Shown: piece by piece, positions 7,520-15,654 of the stretch
Layout: each line of letters opens with the position of its first letter
Numbering within the stretch: the stretch's first letter is position 1
Source: RGIG9115 sp045644665
Lineage (GTDB): Bacteria; Bacillota; Clostridia; UBA1381
Reading direction: 5' to 3'
DNA length: 40,759 bases
NCBI GenBank assembly: GCA_045644665.1
Contig: JAZRHH010000028.1
Span: 1 to 40,759, forward strand
Program-made: the position numbers and the translations under genes
The notes under the pieces: generated by a model
Told to the model about the DNA's origin: nothing
Database searches by the model: none
Seen by the model: the letters and a program-made list of their open reading frames with translations, nothing else

Positions 7520-8565
7520 TTGAACTCATCCTCACATTTTCCCCATTGAATACCTGTGATTGTATCATAAAGCTTTTGGCTTACTTCTCCGATTTCGTTT
7601 CCGTTAATTTCAAACACATCGTCCTTATAACGAAGCTTACCAACAGGAGAAATAACTGCTGCTGTACCTGTACCAAAGCATTCTTCAAGCTTACCTGTTT
7701 TAGCTGCTTCTACAAGCTCCTCAACAGATACCTTTCTCTCCTCTACTGTGTAGCCGAGGCTCTTACAGAGTGCACAAACAGAGTTTCTTGTAACACCCGG
7801 CAAAATGCTTCCGTTAAGCATAGGAGTGATGATTTTTCCGTCTATCTTAAAGAAGATGTTCATTGCGCCAACTTCTTCTATATACTTTCTTTCAACACCG
7901 TCAAGCCAGAGTACCTGTGAGTATCCGTCATCATGAGCCTTTACCTGTGCCGCAAGACTTGCTGCATAGTTGCCGCCTGTTTTTGCAAAGCCCATACCGC
8001 CGCGTACGGCTCTTACATAATCGTCCTCAATCCAGATACCTACAGGAGCAAGTCCGTTTGCGTAATATGCGCCGCTTGGTGCAAGTATGATAATGAACAT
8101 ATATGTCTTTGAAGGTGCAACACCCAAAAATGCGTCTGTTGCAATTACAAAAGGTCTTATATAAAGTGATGTTCCGTCTGCTTCAGGAATCCAGTCCTCA
8201 TCAACCTTTACAACAGCCTTTACAGCTTCAACAAAATCCTCTTCGGGGATTTCAGGAATACAAAGTCTTTTGTTACTCTCGTTTGCTCTTTTTGCATTCA
8301 TGTCCGGTCTGAAAAGTCTTACATTTCCGTCCTCACCCTTATATGCCTTTAAGCCTTCAAACATTTCCTGTCCGTAGTGGAATACCATTGCAGATGGCTC
8401 AAGTGAAATTTCGCCGTAAGGCACTATTCTTGCATCATGCCAACCCTTGCCTTCTGTATAGTCCATTACAAACATATGGTCTGTAAAAATTTTGCCAAAG
8501 CCAAGAGGTGCATCCTTTGCAGGTTTTTGTTTTGGAGATGTTGTTCTTGTAATCTTAATTTCCAT
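7501..8565 (-). CDS. ilvE: Branched-chain amino acid aminotransferase
   Basis: 354 aa from ATG 8565 (AGAAGG upstream; an in-frame ATG 39 bases earlier lacks a site). A class IV aminotransferase of the long (about 350 aa) branched-chain group. Visible: FHYGQEMFEGLKAYKG (about 62-77), FRPDMNAKRANESNKRLC, the PLP lysine in GFAKTGGNYAAS (Lys195), EEVGAMNIFF, and GSILPGVTRNSV. It interconverts Leu, Ile and Val with their 2-oxoacids in the cytoplasm. It is the first gene of the operon with the ATPase and the VOR subunits. The pair could run catabolically (2-oxoacid to acyl-CoA) or biosynthetically (reductive carboxylation of branched acyl-CoA, then amination). The attenuator-like leader upstream suggests control by branched-chain amino acids. 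Confidence 0.95.
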   Translation of the reverse strand: MEIKITRTTSPKQKPAKDAPLGFGKIFTDHMFVMDYTEGKGWHDARIVPYGEISLEPSAMVFHYGQEMFEGLKAYKGEDGNVRLFRPDMNAKRANESNKRLCIPEIPEEDFVEAVKAVVKVDEDWIPEADGTSLYIRPFVIATDAFLGVAPSKTYMFIIILAPSGAYYANGLAPVGIWIEDDYVRAVRGGMGFAKTGGNYAASLAAQVKAHDDGYSQVLWLDGVERKYIEEVGAMNIFFKIDGKIITPMLNGSILPGVTRNSVCALCKSLGYTVEERKVSVEELVEAAKTGKLEECFGTGTAAVISPVGKLRYKDDVFEINGNEIGEVSQKLYDTITGIQWGKCEDEFNWTITL

Positions 8566-8611
8566 AATATGACGCCTTCTTTTCTTTAAAAATTTTTCTT
8601 CCAAAAAAGTG

Positions 8612-8638
8612 AAAAAACTTACGGAGCCGTGCCGTAAG
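8612..8638 (-). terminator. Attenuator terminator in the ilvE leader
   Basis: On the minus strand, CTTACGG pairs with CCGTAAG around a 7-base loop, followed by six T's. It ends about 45 bases before the ilvE ATG, i.e. between promoter and gene. Its 5' arm and loop (CTT, CGGCAC) can instead pair with an upstream segment, so it can be switched off. Confidence 0.75.
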
Positions 8639-8738
8639 CTAAAGCGGTTAATTTAATGATAAGTAAACTACTATAGCCGGCTTTTAAAACTTCTCGGCAC
8701 AACATAAACAAAATGTTGTTTAAAAAAGCAGGCTGCAT
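8619..8738 (-). CDS. Putative leader peptide ORF, Leu/Ile-rich, 39 codons
   Basis: ATG at 8738 (another in-frame ATG at 8705) runs to a TAA inside the 3' arm of the terminator. The peptide contains Leu-Leu-Ile-Ile-Lys-Leu-Thr-Ala-Leu near its end (Leu-Leu-Ile-Ile at 8666-8655). In total about 12 of 39 residues are Leu, Ile or Val. The best Shine-Dalgarno (AGGAAGG) is 17 bases upstream of the first ATG, which is long. An overlapping ATG at 8742 in another frame is better placed, so translation is uncertain. The position before ilvE fits a classical attenuation peptide. Confidence 0.5.
   Translation of the reverse strand: MQPAFLNNILFMLCREVLKAGYSSLLIIKLTALAYGTAP
8629..8700 (-). promoter_or_regulatory. 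Antiterminator structure of the ilvE leader
   Basis: Segments GTGCCG (8700-8695), AAG, and AAAGCCGG (8684-8677) pair in nested order with CCGCTTT (8647-8641), CTT (8638-8636) and CGGCAC (8634-8629). One C is bulged and internal loops are small. About 16 bp form in all. The 3' strand uses the 5' arm and loop of the terminator at 8612-8638, so the two structures exclude each other. The Leu-Leu-Ile-Ile codons lie in the loop. No T-box consensus is present. Confidence 0.6.
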
Positions 8739-8779
8739 TCATTAAAAAAACTTAACCTTCCTGAAATAATCTTTCATTT

Positions 8780-8808
8780 ATGATACCACATAAGACTTTC
8801 GATGTCAA
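8780..8808 (-). promoter_or_regulatory. sigma-A promoter of the ilvE-VOR operon
   Basis: Minus strand: -35 TTGACA (8803-8808), 17-base spacer, -10 TATCAT (8780-8785). This leaves a leader of about 210 nt before ilvE, which holds the leader ORF and the attenuator. Confidence 0.75.
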
Positions 8809-8882
8809 GAGAATGAGAAGTTTTTTTAAAATAAGATAAAAAATTTTTTATTTCTTCTAAAAAACTATATAAAATAGCAAAA

Positions 8883-8912
8883 ATGGGCTGCTACCTTTGT
8901 GTAACAGCCCAT
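8883..8912 (-). terminator. Terminator of the NSS transporter gene
   Basis: Minus strand: ATGGGCTG/CAGCCCAT stem with inner pairing, followed by TTTTTGC, immediately after the transporter stop codon. Confidence 0.8.
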
Positions 8913-8916
8913 ATAA

Positions 8917-10272
8917 TTAAATTTTAAATTTACCCATTGCTTCAAGTATTGATGTAATTAAAATAAGTGCAATACAAATTGGAGCAAAGTATTTAATAAC
9001 TATAACAAATAGATTCTTGAGCTTGAACTTACCGCTTAAGCTTACCTCGTCAATGATAGCCTGTGGCTTTATAATGTATCCTATGAAAATACATGTAAGA
9101 AACGCAGCCAGCGGCATCATAACGCTGTTTGAAATAAAGTCAAAGAATGTAAGAAAATCCATTCCTATGAGCTTTATGTTGCTCCATACTCCATTACCAA
9201 GTGATGAAGGAGCGCCAAGGAGAAGTGAAACTATAAGCACAAGAACACATGACTTGTTTCTTGTAAGCTTAAATCTGTCGCAGAACAGCGATACCACAGT
9301 TTCCATAAGTGAAATTGATGATGTAAGCGCTGCAAAAAGTACAAGCACAAAGAACAAAATACCAATTATGTTTCCGCCTACCATGCTGTCAAATACCTTT
9401 GGAAGTGTCACAAACATAAGACCCGGACCTTTGCCAAGTGCCGCCTGGTCACCGCCTGAGAATACAAAGACCGCAGGAACAATCATAAGACCTGCCAAAA
9501 GTGCTATGCCGGTGTCAAAAATCTCTATTTGATGTACTGATGATTCTATGCTTACTTCCTTTTTCATGTAAGAGCCATAGGTTATCATTATACCCATAGA
9601 AAGTGACATTGAGTAGAAAAGCTGTCCCATAGCTGCAAGAACGGTTGTGGCAGAAAACTTTGAAAAATCAGGCATAAGGTAATACTTTATACCTGCTCCC
9701 GCACCAGGGAGGCATACCACATATATTGCAATTCCGATTGAAAGGAAAACAAGAACCGGCATCATTATTTTACTTACCTTTTCTATTCCCTTTTCAACGC
9801 CAAGGAATACTACCACAGCAGTAATGCCAAGGAATATTGCAAACCACAGTAGCGGCTCCGATGCCTGACCTATAAATCCGCCAAAGAACTCGTCTCCGGC
9901 AGCGGCTCCACCGTTGCCTGTAAGAAATACCATCAGGTATTTTGTAACCCATCCGCCAATTACTGAGTAATATGGCAGGATAATAACCGGAATAAGAGCT
10001 TCAAGATAACCGATAAAGGTGTACTTTGAGCTTAGCTTCTGGAATGCACCAATTGCACTTAGCCCTGTTTTTCTGCCTATTGAGATTTCTGCTGTCATGA
10101 GCGCAAAACCAAATGTGAGCGCAAGGATTATGTACACAAGGAGGAATATTCCGCCTCCGTACTGAGCTGCAAGATAAGGAAATCTCCATATATTTCCAAG
10201 TCCTACTGCCGAGCCTGCTGCTGCAAGGACAAATCCAATCTTACCTGTAAAACTGCTTCTTTGTTTTTCCAT
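8917..10272 (-). CDS. Neurotransmitter:sodium symporter (SNF/NSS) family transporter
   Basis: 451 aa, with about 11-12 hydrophobic segments over the whole length. The N-terminus carries the family signature GFVLAAAGSAVGLGNIWRFP (residues 13-32), which in LeuT-type transporters lines the Na+ and substrate sites. Members co-transport an amino acid with Na+ across the membrane; the substrate cannot be told here. The start is ATG 10272 with a near-perfect GGAGGT. The gene follows hppA by 40 bases in the same direction. A small hairpin without a T-run (AGAGGCA/TGCCTCT, about 10291-10306) lies between them. A Na+-coupled transporter beside a cation-pumping pyrophosphatase is suggestive only. Confidence 0.93.
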   Translation of the reverse strand: MEKQRSSFTGKIGFVLAAAGSAVGLGNIWRFPYLAAQYGGGIFLLVYIILALTFGFALMTAEISIGRKTGLSAIGAFQKLSSKYTFIGYLEALIPVIILPYYSVIGGWVTKYLMVFLTGNGGAAAGDEFFGGFIGQASEPLLWFAIFLGITAVVVFLGVEKGIEKVSKIMMPVLVFLSIGIAIYVVCLPGAGAGIKYYLMPDFSKFSATTVLAAMGQLFYSMSLSMGIMITYGSYMKKEVSIESSVHQIEIFDTGIALLAGLMIVPAVFVFSGGDQAALGKGPGLMFVTLPKVFDSMVGGNIIGILFFVLVLFAALTSSISLMETVVSLFCDRFKLTRNKSCVLVLIVSLLLGAPSSLGNGVWSNIKLIGMDFLTFFDFISNSVMMPLAAFLTCIFIGYIIKPQAIIDEVSLSGKFKLKNLFVIVIKYFAPICIALILITSILEAMGKFKI

Positions 10273-10312
10273 ATGTTACCTCCATTTTTTCAGAGGCAAC
10301 TGCCTCTATGTT

Positions 10313-12403
10313 TTAGAATATTGAATAGTTTACAACAACCGCTGCAAATACAATTGATACCATGCTAAGAAGCTTTATCAAAATATTTACACTCGGTCCC
10401 GCTGTATCCTTAAAAGGATCGCCTACTGTGTCGCCTACTACTGCTGCTTTATGGTTTTCTGAGCCTTTACCGTTAAAGTTTCCGGCTTCTATATACTTCT
10501 TGGCATTATCCCAGCTTCCGCCTGAGTTTGCCATCATAATTGCAAGAACAAAGCCTGATACAAGAGCGCCTGCAAGCATACCTACAACGCCGTTTACACC
10601 AAGAGCAAGTCCTACAATTACAGGAGCCAAAATTCCAAGGGCTGCCGGAAGTATCATTTCTTTGAGTGATGAACGTGTACAGATATCAACACATGTTGCA
10701 TAGTCTGCTTCTGCCTTGCCTTCCATAAGTCCCTTAATTTCCTCAAACTGACGGCGCACTTCCATAACTACCTTTTGAGCCGCACGGCCTACAGCCTGCA
10801 TTGTGTATGCGCTAAAGAGGAATGGAAGCATTGCACCAACAAAAAGTCCAACCAAAACTGCCGGATTTGTAATGCTGAGCTCAAGCTCTCCTCCAAGTGA
10901 TGTAACCTTTTCTGTGTATGAAACAATAAGAGCAAGAGCTGTAAGTGCTGCAGAGCCTATTGCAAAGCCTTTACCTGTTGCAGCTGTTGTGTTACCAAGT
11001 GAGTCAAGAGCATCTGTTCTCTGACGAACTGTTGGTTCAAGACCTGACATTTCTGCAATTCCGCCTGCGTTATCGGCAACAGGACCATATGCGTCTGTTG
11101 CAAGGGTAATACCAAGAGTCGAGAGCATACCAACTGCAGAAATACCAACACCATACAAGCCTTTTGCAAAAGCGTCCTCACCGCCGGAAAATCCGCCGGC
11201 AACTGCAAAGCTTATGATAACTGAAATACCGATTATTATTACAGGAATTGCAGTAGAGAGCATACCAAGCGCCATGCCGTCTATGATTATTGTAGCACTT
11301 CCTGTTTCTGACGAAGCTGCAAGTTTTTGTGTAGGCTTATATGAATCAGAAGTATAATACTCTGTAAAGAAGCCTATTAAAACACCTGCTGCAAGTCCTG
11401 AAATTACCGCCCAGAACACGCCTGTATTCTGCGGAAGTATGGTATATATAAGTACTGCTGATACAGCAGCAGAAATTATTGAGCTTATATATGTACCACG
11501 TCTTAGTGAACCAAGGAGCATTTTTTGTGTTGCGCCCTCTTTGGTGCTTACAAAGAATGTACCTATAATTGATGCGATGATACCAACTCCGGCTATAAGC
11601 ATAGGAACAATTACTCCGCTTACGCCAAGACCTGCTGCAACGGCTAATGCACCTGCTGAAATAACAGAGCCTACATAAGACTCATAAAGGTCAGCACCCA
11701 TGCCCGCAACGTCACCTACATTGTCACCTACGTTGTCAGCTATACATGCAGGGTTTCTTGGGTCATCCTCAGGAATACCTGCTTCAACCTTACCAACAAG
11801 GTCTGCTCCAACGTCAGCAGCTTTTGTAAATATACCGCCGCCAACTCTTGCAAAAAGTGCCATGGAACTTGCACCCATACCAAATGTGAGCATTGCACTC
11901 ATTATTGAATTCACGTCTGCTCCGTAAACACCTTTAAGTATTATAAACCACACGCTTATATCAAGAAGTCCAAGTCCTACAACTGTAAGACCCATTACTG
12001 AACCTGATGAAAATGCGATTTTGAGTCCTTTGTTAAGGCTTTCTCTTGCACCGTTTGCTGTACGGGTATTTGCATATGTGGCAATTTTCATTCCCACAAA
12101 TCCCGAAAGACCGGAGAAAAATCCGCCCGATAAAAAAGCAAAAGGCACAAACCATGTAAGTAATCCTGCCGCAGCCATGCCGCATAGTATGACAAACATT
12201 ACCCCAAAGAATATGCCCACCGTTTTGTACTGTCTTTTAAGATACGCCATAGCTCCGCTACGAATTTTTTTACCTATGGCTACCATTGTCTCCGTGCCCT
12301 CAGGCTTTTTCTTTACGGCATAGAACTGCCATACAGAAAACAAAAGTGCCACTACGGCACAAACAAGCACAAGCACAGGAGAAGCTTCCATAAATTTTTC
12401 CAT
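10313..12403 (-). CDS. hppA: Membrane-bound K+-dependent pyrophosphatase (H+ or Na+ pumping)
   Basis: 696 aa with about 16 membrane segments, the normal size. The PPi/Mg site motif DDPRNPACIADNVGDNVGD and the following GADLYESYVGS are intact. The C-terminal DTVGDPFKDTAGPS (second acidic motif) is also intact. The determinant segment reads GNTTAATGKGFAIGSAAL, i.e. Ala and not Lys at the position that separates classes, which is the K+-dependent pattern. Whether it pumps H+ or Na+ cannot be decided by eye. It hydrolyses cytoplasmic PPi to charge the membrane. ATG 12403 has GGGGGT upstream; the promoter is at 12463-12491. Confidence 0.95.
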   Translation of the reverse strand: MEKFMEASPVLVLVCAVVALLFSVWQFYAVKKKPEGTETMVAIGKKIRSGAMAYLKRQYKTVGIFFGVMFVILCGMAAAGLLTWFVPFAFLSGGFFSGLSGFVGMKIATYANTRTANGARESLNKGLKIAFSSGSVMGLTVVGLGLLDISVWFIILKGVYGADVNSIMSAMLTFGMGASSMALFARVGGGIFTKAADVGADLVGKVEAGIPEDDPRNPACIADNVGDNVGDVAGMGADLYESYVGSVISAGALAVAAGLGVSGVIVPMLIAGVGIIASIIGTFFVSTKEGATQKMLLGSLRRGTYISSIISAAVSAVLIYTILPQNTGVFWAVISGLAAGVLIGFFTEYYTSDSYKPTQKLAASSETGSATIIIDGMALGMLSTAIPVIIIGISVIISFAVAGGFSGGEDAFAKGLYGVGISAVGMLSTLGITLATDAYGPVADNAGGIAEMSGLEPTVRQRTDALDSLGNTTAATGKGFAIGSAALTALALIVSYTEKVTSLGGELELSITNPAVLVGLFVGAMLPFLFSAYTMQAVGRAAQKVVMEVRRQFEEIKGLMEGKAEADYATCVDICTRSSLKEMILPAALGILAPVIVGLALGVNGVVGMLAGALVSGFVLAIMMANSGGSWDNAKKYIEAGNFNGKGSENHKAAVVGDTVGDPFKDTAGPSVNILIKLLSMVSIVFAAVVVNYSIF

Positions 12404-12462
12404 TTTTTAAACCCCCAAAAATGTTCTGATAAAAAATTAACAAGCCAATGTTGTTAACGAAT

Positions 12463-12491
12463 ATTTTATACCAAAAACTGTAATCGGTCAA
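12463..12491 (-). promoter_or_regulatory. sigma-A promoter of hppA
   Basis: Minus strand: -35 TTGACC (12486-12491), 17-base spacer, -10 TAAAAT (12463-12468). Confidence 0.65.
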
Positions 12492-12566
12492 GGTTTTTGG
12501 GGGATTTGTATCTTTTTTTGACTAAACGGTGCAATATTTTGTCTTATTTATAATTTTGTGTAATAT

Positions 12567-13409
12567 TCATTTTTTTACATTGTTGGAAAATTCTGCAAGA
12601 CCTTCCTCAAAATTCACTCCATATCGGGTTTCTCCGCCCTCTTTGTCAGTTCTGCGAATTGCATCAGCCGTAAAGCTCTCTGCCAGCCTCACTGCCTCCA
12701 TTATAGGAAGCTCATTCATGATGCCCGCCATAAGAGAACTTGCAAAAACATCTCCGGTGCCATGGAACATGCCCTCTACCTTTTCCTCAAGAATAAACTC
12801 TGCCTTGCCCTGTGCACTGTCATAAACTGCGCAGCCAAGACGGGAGCTTACAGTGCTCACTCCTGTAAGGACTACCTTTTCAGGTCCAAGCTTTGAAAGT
12901 TCCTTTAAAATATACTCTATCTGCTCTTTTGAGAAACCATCCTTTTCATAAGGTATATCAAGCAAGAGTGCTGCTTCCGTAAGGTTTGGAGTTATAATAT
13001 CCGCTCTTTTTGAAAGCTGCCTGAAGCCCTTTGCAAAATCAGAGGTAAGGTTAGAATACAGCCTGCCATTATCGCCCATAACCGGGTCAACCAATACAAT
13101 TGTTTTATCGTGGCTGAGAGAGTCGATTAACTTTTCTACAAGTTCTATTTGCCTCACTGAGCCAAGATACCCTGTATATATTGCGTCAAATTTGATATTT
13201 AGTTTTTTCCAGTGACTAAATATAGGCTCTATATCATCAGTAAGATCCCTGAAGGTATAGCCTTCAAAATTCCCTGTATGAGTAGATAAAACTGCCGTTG
13301 GAAGTACAGATGTTTCAATTCCTGCGGCAGAAAGTATAGGAAGTGCAACTGTCAAAGAACACCTGCCGATACATGATATATCGTGAACAGCTAATATCCT
13401 TTTATGCAT
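12567..13409 (-). CDS. pdxY: Pyridoxamine/pyridoxal kinase
   Basis: 280 aa. Ribokinase-like fold of the PdxK/PdxY group. Visible: N-terminal AVHDISCIGRCSLT, LPTAVLSTHTGNFEGYTFRDLT, DAIYTGYLGS, LVDPVMGDNGRLY, ITPNLTEAALLL, and the catalytic GTGDVFASSLMAG near the C-terminus. It phosphorylates pyridoxal/pyridoxamine for PLP salvage. The start at 13409 has AAAGGCGGT upstream and matches the family N-terminus; the ~65 codons further upstream are not typical. It has its own promoter and is divergent from sleB. Confidence 0.92.
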   Translation of the reverse strand: MHKRILAVHDISCIGRCSLTVALPILSAAGIETSVLPTAVLSTHTGNFEGYTFRDLTDDIEPIFSHWKKLNIKFDAIYTGYLGSVRQIELVEKLIDSLSHDKTIVLVDPVMGDNGRLYSNLTSDFAKGFRQLSKRADIITPNLTEAALLLDIPYEKDGFSKEQIEYILKELSKLGPEKVVLTGVSTVSSRLGCAVYDSAQGKAEFILEEKVEGMFHGTGDVFASSLMAGIMNELPIMEAVRLAESFTADAIRRTDKEGGETRYGVNFEEGLAEFSNNVKK

Positions 13410-13443
13410 TTTTTTACCGCCTTTTTGTAAAAAATCTATACTA

Positions 13444-13472
13444 ATTATAATGTAATTTATTATATTTTTCAA
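13444..13472 (-). promoter_or_regulatory. sigma-A promoter of pdxY
   Basis: Minus strand: -35 TTGAAA (13467-13472), 17-base spacer, -10 TATAAT (13444-13449). Confidence 0.65.
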
Positions 13473-13539
13473 GTCCTTTTCCAAAAAAATGAATAATTTA
13501 CCTGTGTATTGGCAAAAATATGTATAATACCGGAAAGGA

Positions 13540-14175
13540 ATGATGTATATTTTAAGAAAAATTATAATCGGAAGCTTTTGCTTGTTAGCTGCTTTTTCAG
13601 CCAATACAAAAAAAGCAAATGCATATTCTGCTTACGGCTCAAGAGGCACAGAGGTAATAAAAATTCAAGAGTGTCTTACAGACTACGGGTTTTATCGAGG
13701 GGCATGTGACGGAATTTACGGAGAGCAAACAATTGTAGGTGTTAAAAAATATCAAAGAGCCTTTTCCCTTGTACCTGACGGAATTGCAGGGAGCAGAACA
13801 CTTTCTTCCATGAAAATTATTTCCCAGGATGATATTAATTTGCTTGCCATGGTAATTAACGGCGAAGCACGAGGTGAAAGCTTTGAGGGACAGGTTGCAG
13901 TGGGTGCAGTTGTACTGAACCGGGTAGAGCACCCATCTTTCCCTGACACACTCAGGAAAGTTGTATATGAAAAAGGTGCTTTTACTGCTGTTGCAGACGG
14001 ACAGATAAATAAAAAGGTCACAAAATCAAGCATAGAAGCAGCAGAGGTTGCACTTAGCGGCAACGATCCAACGGACGGAGCTATATTTTATTATAATCCC
14101 GAAACAGCCACATGCAAATGGATAAGAACTCGAAAGGTAATAAAAAAGATAGGTAACCATGTATTTTGCACATAA
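13540..14175 (+). CDS. sleB: Spore cortex-lytic enzyme SleB with peptidoglycan-binding domain
   Basis: 211 aa. Signal peptide about 1-28, then a PG_binding_1 domain about 32-92 (GSRGTEVIKIQECLTDYGFY, DGIYGEQT, VKKYQRA, DGIAG). The Hydrolase_2 (SleB catalytic) domain runs from about 100 to 211. The catalytic Glu is Glu109 in INGEARGE, followed by VGAVVLNRV and GAFTAVADGQIN. SleB is a lytic transglycosylase stored in the spore that digests cortex at germination. Two adjacent ATGs (13540, 13543) follow AAAGGA with unusually short spacing; the second may be the true start. A second, domain-poor SleB lies at 33676, and only that one is next to ypeB. Confidence 0.92.
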   Translation: MMYILRKIIIGSFCLLAAFSANTKKANAYSAYGSRGTEVIKIQECLTDYGFYRGACDGIYGEQTIVGVKKYQRAFSLVPDGIAGSRTLSSMKIISQDDINLLAMVINGEARGESFEGQVAVGAVVLNRVEHPSFPDTLRKVVYEKGAFTAVADGQINKKVTKSSIEAAEVALSGNDPTDGAIFYYNPETATCKWIRTRKVIKKIGNHVFCT

Positions 14176-14203
14176 AAAAATCCGCCACCAGCGGATTTTT
14201 TTA
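14166..14203. terminator. Bidirectional terminator between sleB and spoVT
   Basis: AAAATCCGC/GCGGATTTT stem with a short loop, flanked by A's and T's, between two convergent genes. It overlaps the sleB stop codon. Confidence 0.85.
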
Positions 14204-14206
14204 TGT

Positions 14207-14746
14207 TTAGCCTTCCATGTGTCTGCCAAGAAATGTGGCAGCGCTTTCTGCAAGCTTTGCCTCTATTTCTCCAACCTTTTCACCGGCTTTTATTACAAAG
14301 GTCACACAGCCGATTGTATCACCCTCCGAAATTATAGGAATTACAACACCGGCGCTGTAATCAGGAGCAGTATCAACCACCAAAAGCTTTTTGCCGTCGC
14401 CGTTTGATACATATCTTGTTTTATCTGCCATGCACTTTTCTATATCATGGCTTACGGACTTTTCCAGAAATTCTTTTTTGGGTATTCCTGAAACGGCTAT
14501 TATATTATCTCTGTCTGTTACACACACTCCTATGCCGCTTGTTTTTGATAAGCTTTCTGCGTAGCAAGCTGCAAAATCTCCAAGCTCGCCTATAGGTGAA
14601 TATTTTTTGAAAATTACCTCTCCCTCTGATGTGGTATAAATTTCCAGCGGGTCCCCTTCTCTTATTCTTAAAGTTCTTCTAAGCTCTTTGGGTATTACAA
14701 CTCTGCCCAGATCATCTATTCTTCTAACAATTCCTGTAGCTTTCAT
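14207..14746 (-). CDS. spoVT: Stage V sporulation protein T (AbrB/GAF regulator)
   Basis: 179 aa, the full SpoVT length. The N-terminal swapped-hairpin AbrB domain MKATGIVRRIDDLGRVVIPK is diagnostic, with ELRRTLRIREGDPLEIYT after it. A GAF-like sensor domain occupies about 56-178. SpoVT tunes sigma-G-dependent genes in the forespore. Start at 14746 with AAAGGAG ten bases upstream. A sigma-G-like promoter can be drawn at 14784-14812, which would fit its known expression in Bacillus. Confidence 0.95.
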   Translation of the reverse strand: MKATGIVRRIDDLGRVVIPKELRRTLRIREGDPLEIYTTSEGEVIFKKYSPIGELGDFAACYAESLSKTSGIGVCVTDRDNIIAVSGIPKKEFLEKSVSHDIEKCMADKTRYVSNGDGKKLLVVDTAPDYSAGVVIPIISEGDTIGCVTFVIKAGEKVGEIEAKLAESAATFLGRHMEG

Positions 14747-14783
14747 ATAACAAATTCTCCTTTTGAGGTTTAAATTACATTTG

Positions 14784-14812
14784 TATTATTTACAAGCAAA
14801 TGAAATTTATCC
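14784..14812 (-). promoter_or_regulatory. Possible sigma-G promoter of spoVT
   Basis: Minus strand: -35-like GGATA (14808-14812), 17-base spacer, -10-like AATAATA (14784-14790). This resembles the forespore consensus (GNATR / CATNNTA) but is not exact; no good sigma-A site was seen in this gap. Confidence 0.3.
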
Positions 14813-14844
14813 AAAAAAAACTACATTATGCTTTGTCATTTTTT

Positions 14845-15654
14845 TCAAATATAAGAAAATGTTATACTTACAAAAGCAACCAGTGCAAAAATTACAGCTG
14901 CCAACACATCCGACCTTTTTACATGGCTTTCGTTCATTTTTGTTCTTCCCTCTCCGCCTCTGTAGCATCTTGACTCCATAGCTGTTGCAAGCTCGTCTGC
15001 TCTTCTGAAGGAGCTTACAAAGAGCGGCACAAGGATTGGGATAAGGGCTTTTGCACGTTTTACAATTCCCCCTGTTTCAAAATCCGCTCCCCTTGCCTTT
15101 TGAGCCTTTATTATTTTATCCGTTTCGTCTGCAAGGGTGGGGATAAAGCGAAGTGCAATTGTCATCATCATTGCAATTTCGTGGGAGGGCACTTTTATAA
15201 CATTGAGAGGTTTTAAAAGCCTTTCAATTCCATCTGTAAGTTTTAGTGGTGTAGTTGTAAGAGTCAGCACCGAGGTACCAAGCAAAAGGTATAAAAGTCT
15301 TATAACCATCATGGTAGCGGTTATTATTCCCTCTTTGGATATTGAAAGAGTAAGTGCACCAAGTTTTATTGACACAAGGCTTTCCCCGGGAGTCATAAAC
15401 AGGTTCATTACCGCTGTAAATACAAGTATGAAAATCATTGGCTTTATGCCTTTAAAAATACATTTAAAGGGTACGCCGCACATTACAATTATCCAGAAGG
15501 TAAGTGCTGTTACTATTAAATATGAAACAGGTGACTTTATAACAAAAAGGAGCACCATATACAAAAGTGTCAGGATTATTTTTACCTTTGCATCCATTTT
15601 GTGAATAAAGGAGTTGCCCTCTATATACTGACCTATGATTACGTCTTTAAACAT
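14845..15654 (-). CDS. ecfT: ECF transporter transmembrane protein EcfT
   Basis: 269 aa from ATG 15654, which overlaps the ecfA2 stop by 8 bases and has GGAGGCGGAG upstream. An in-frame ATG 33 bases earlier lies inside ecfA2. N-terminal FKDVIIGQYIEGNSFIHKMD, with the usual (G)xSxxHxLDxR-like start, precedes several membrane helices. The coupling motifs with Ala-Arg-Gly (KAQKARGADFETGG) and the second SSFRRADELATAMESRCYRGG are present; these are the arginine motifs that contact the ATPases. It couples the two ATPases to exchangeable substrate-binding (S) components. No S component gene is in the window. Confidence 0.93.
   Translation of the reverse strand: MFKDVIIGQYIEGNSFIHKMDAKVKIILTLLYMVLLFVIKSPVSYLIVTALTFWIIVMCGVPFKCIFKGIKPMIFILVFTAVMNLFMTPGESLVSIKLGALTLSISKEGIITATMMVIRLLYLLLGTSVLTLTTTPLKLTDGIERLLKPLNVIKVPSHEIAMMMTIALRFIPTLADETDKIIKAQKARGADFETGGIVKRAKALIPILVPLFVSSFRRADELATAMESRCYRGGEGRTKMNESHVKRSDVLAAVIFALVAFVSITFSYI

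Noticed and set aside
8566..8785. T-box riboswitch upstream of ilvE
   Set aside because: No T-box consensus (GGGTGG-ACCGCG type) or specifier loop is visible; the terminator and antiterminator do not fit the T-box fold.
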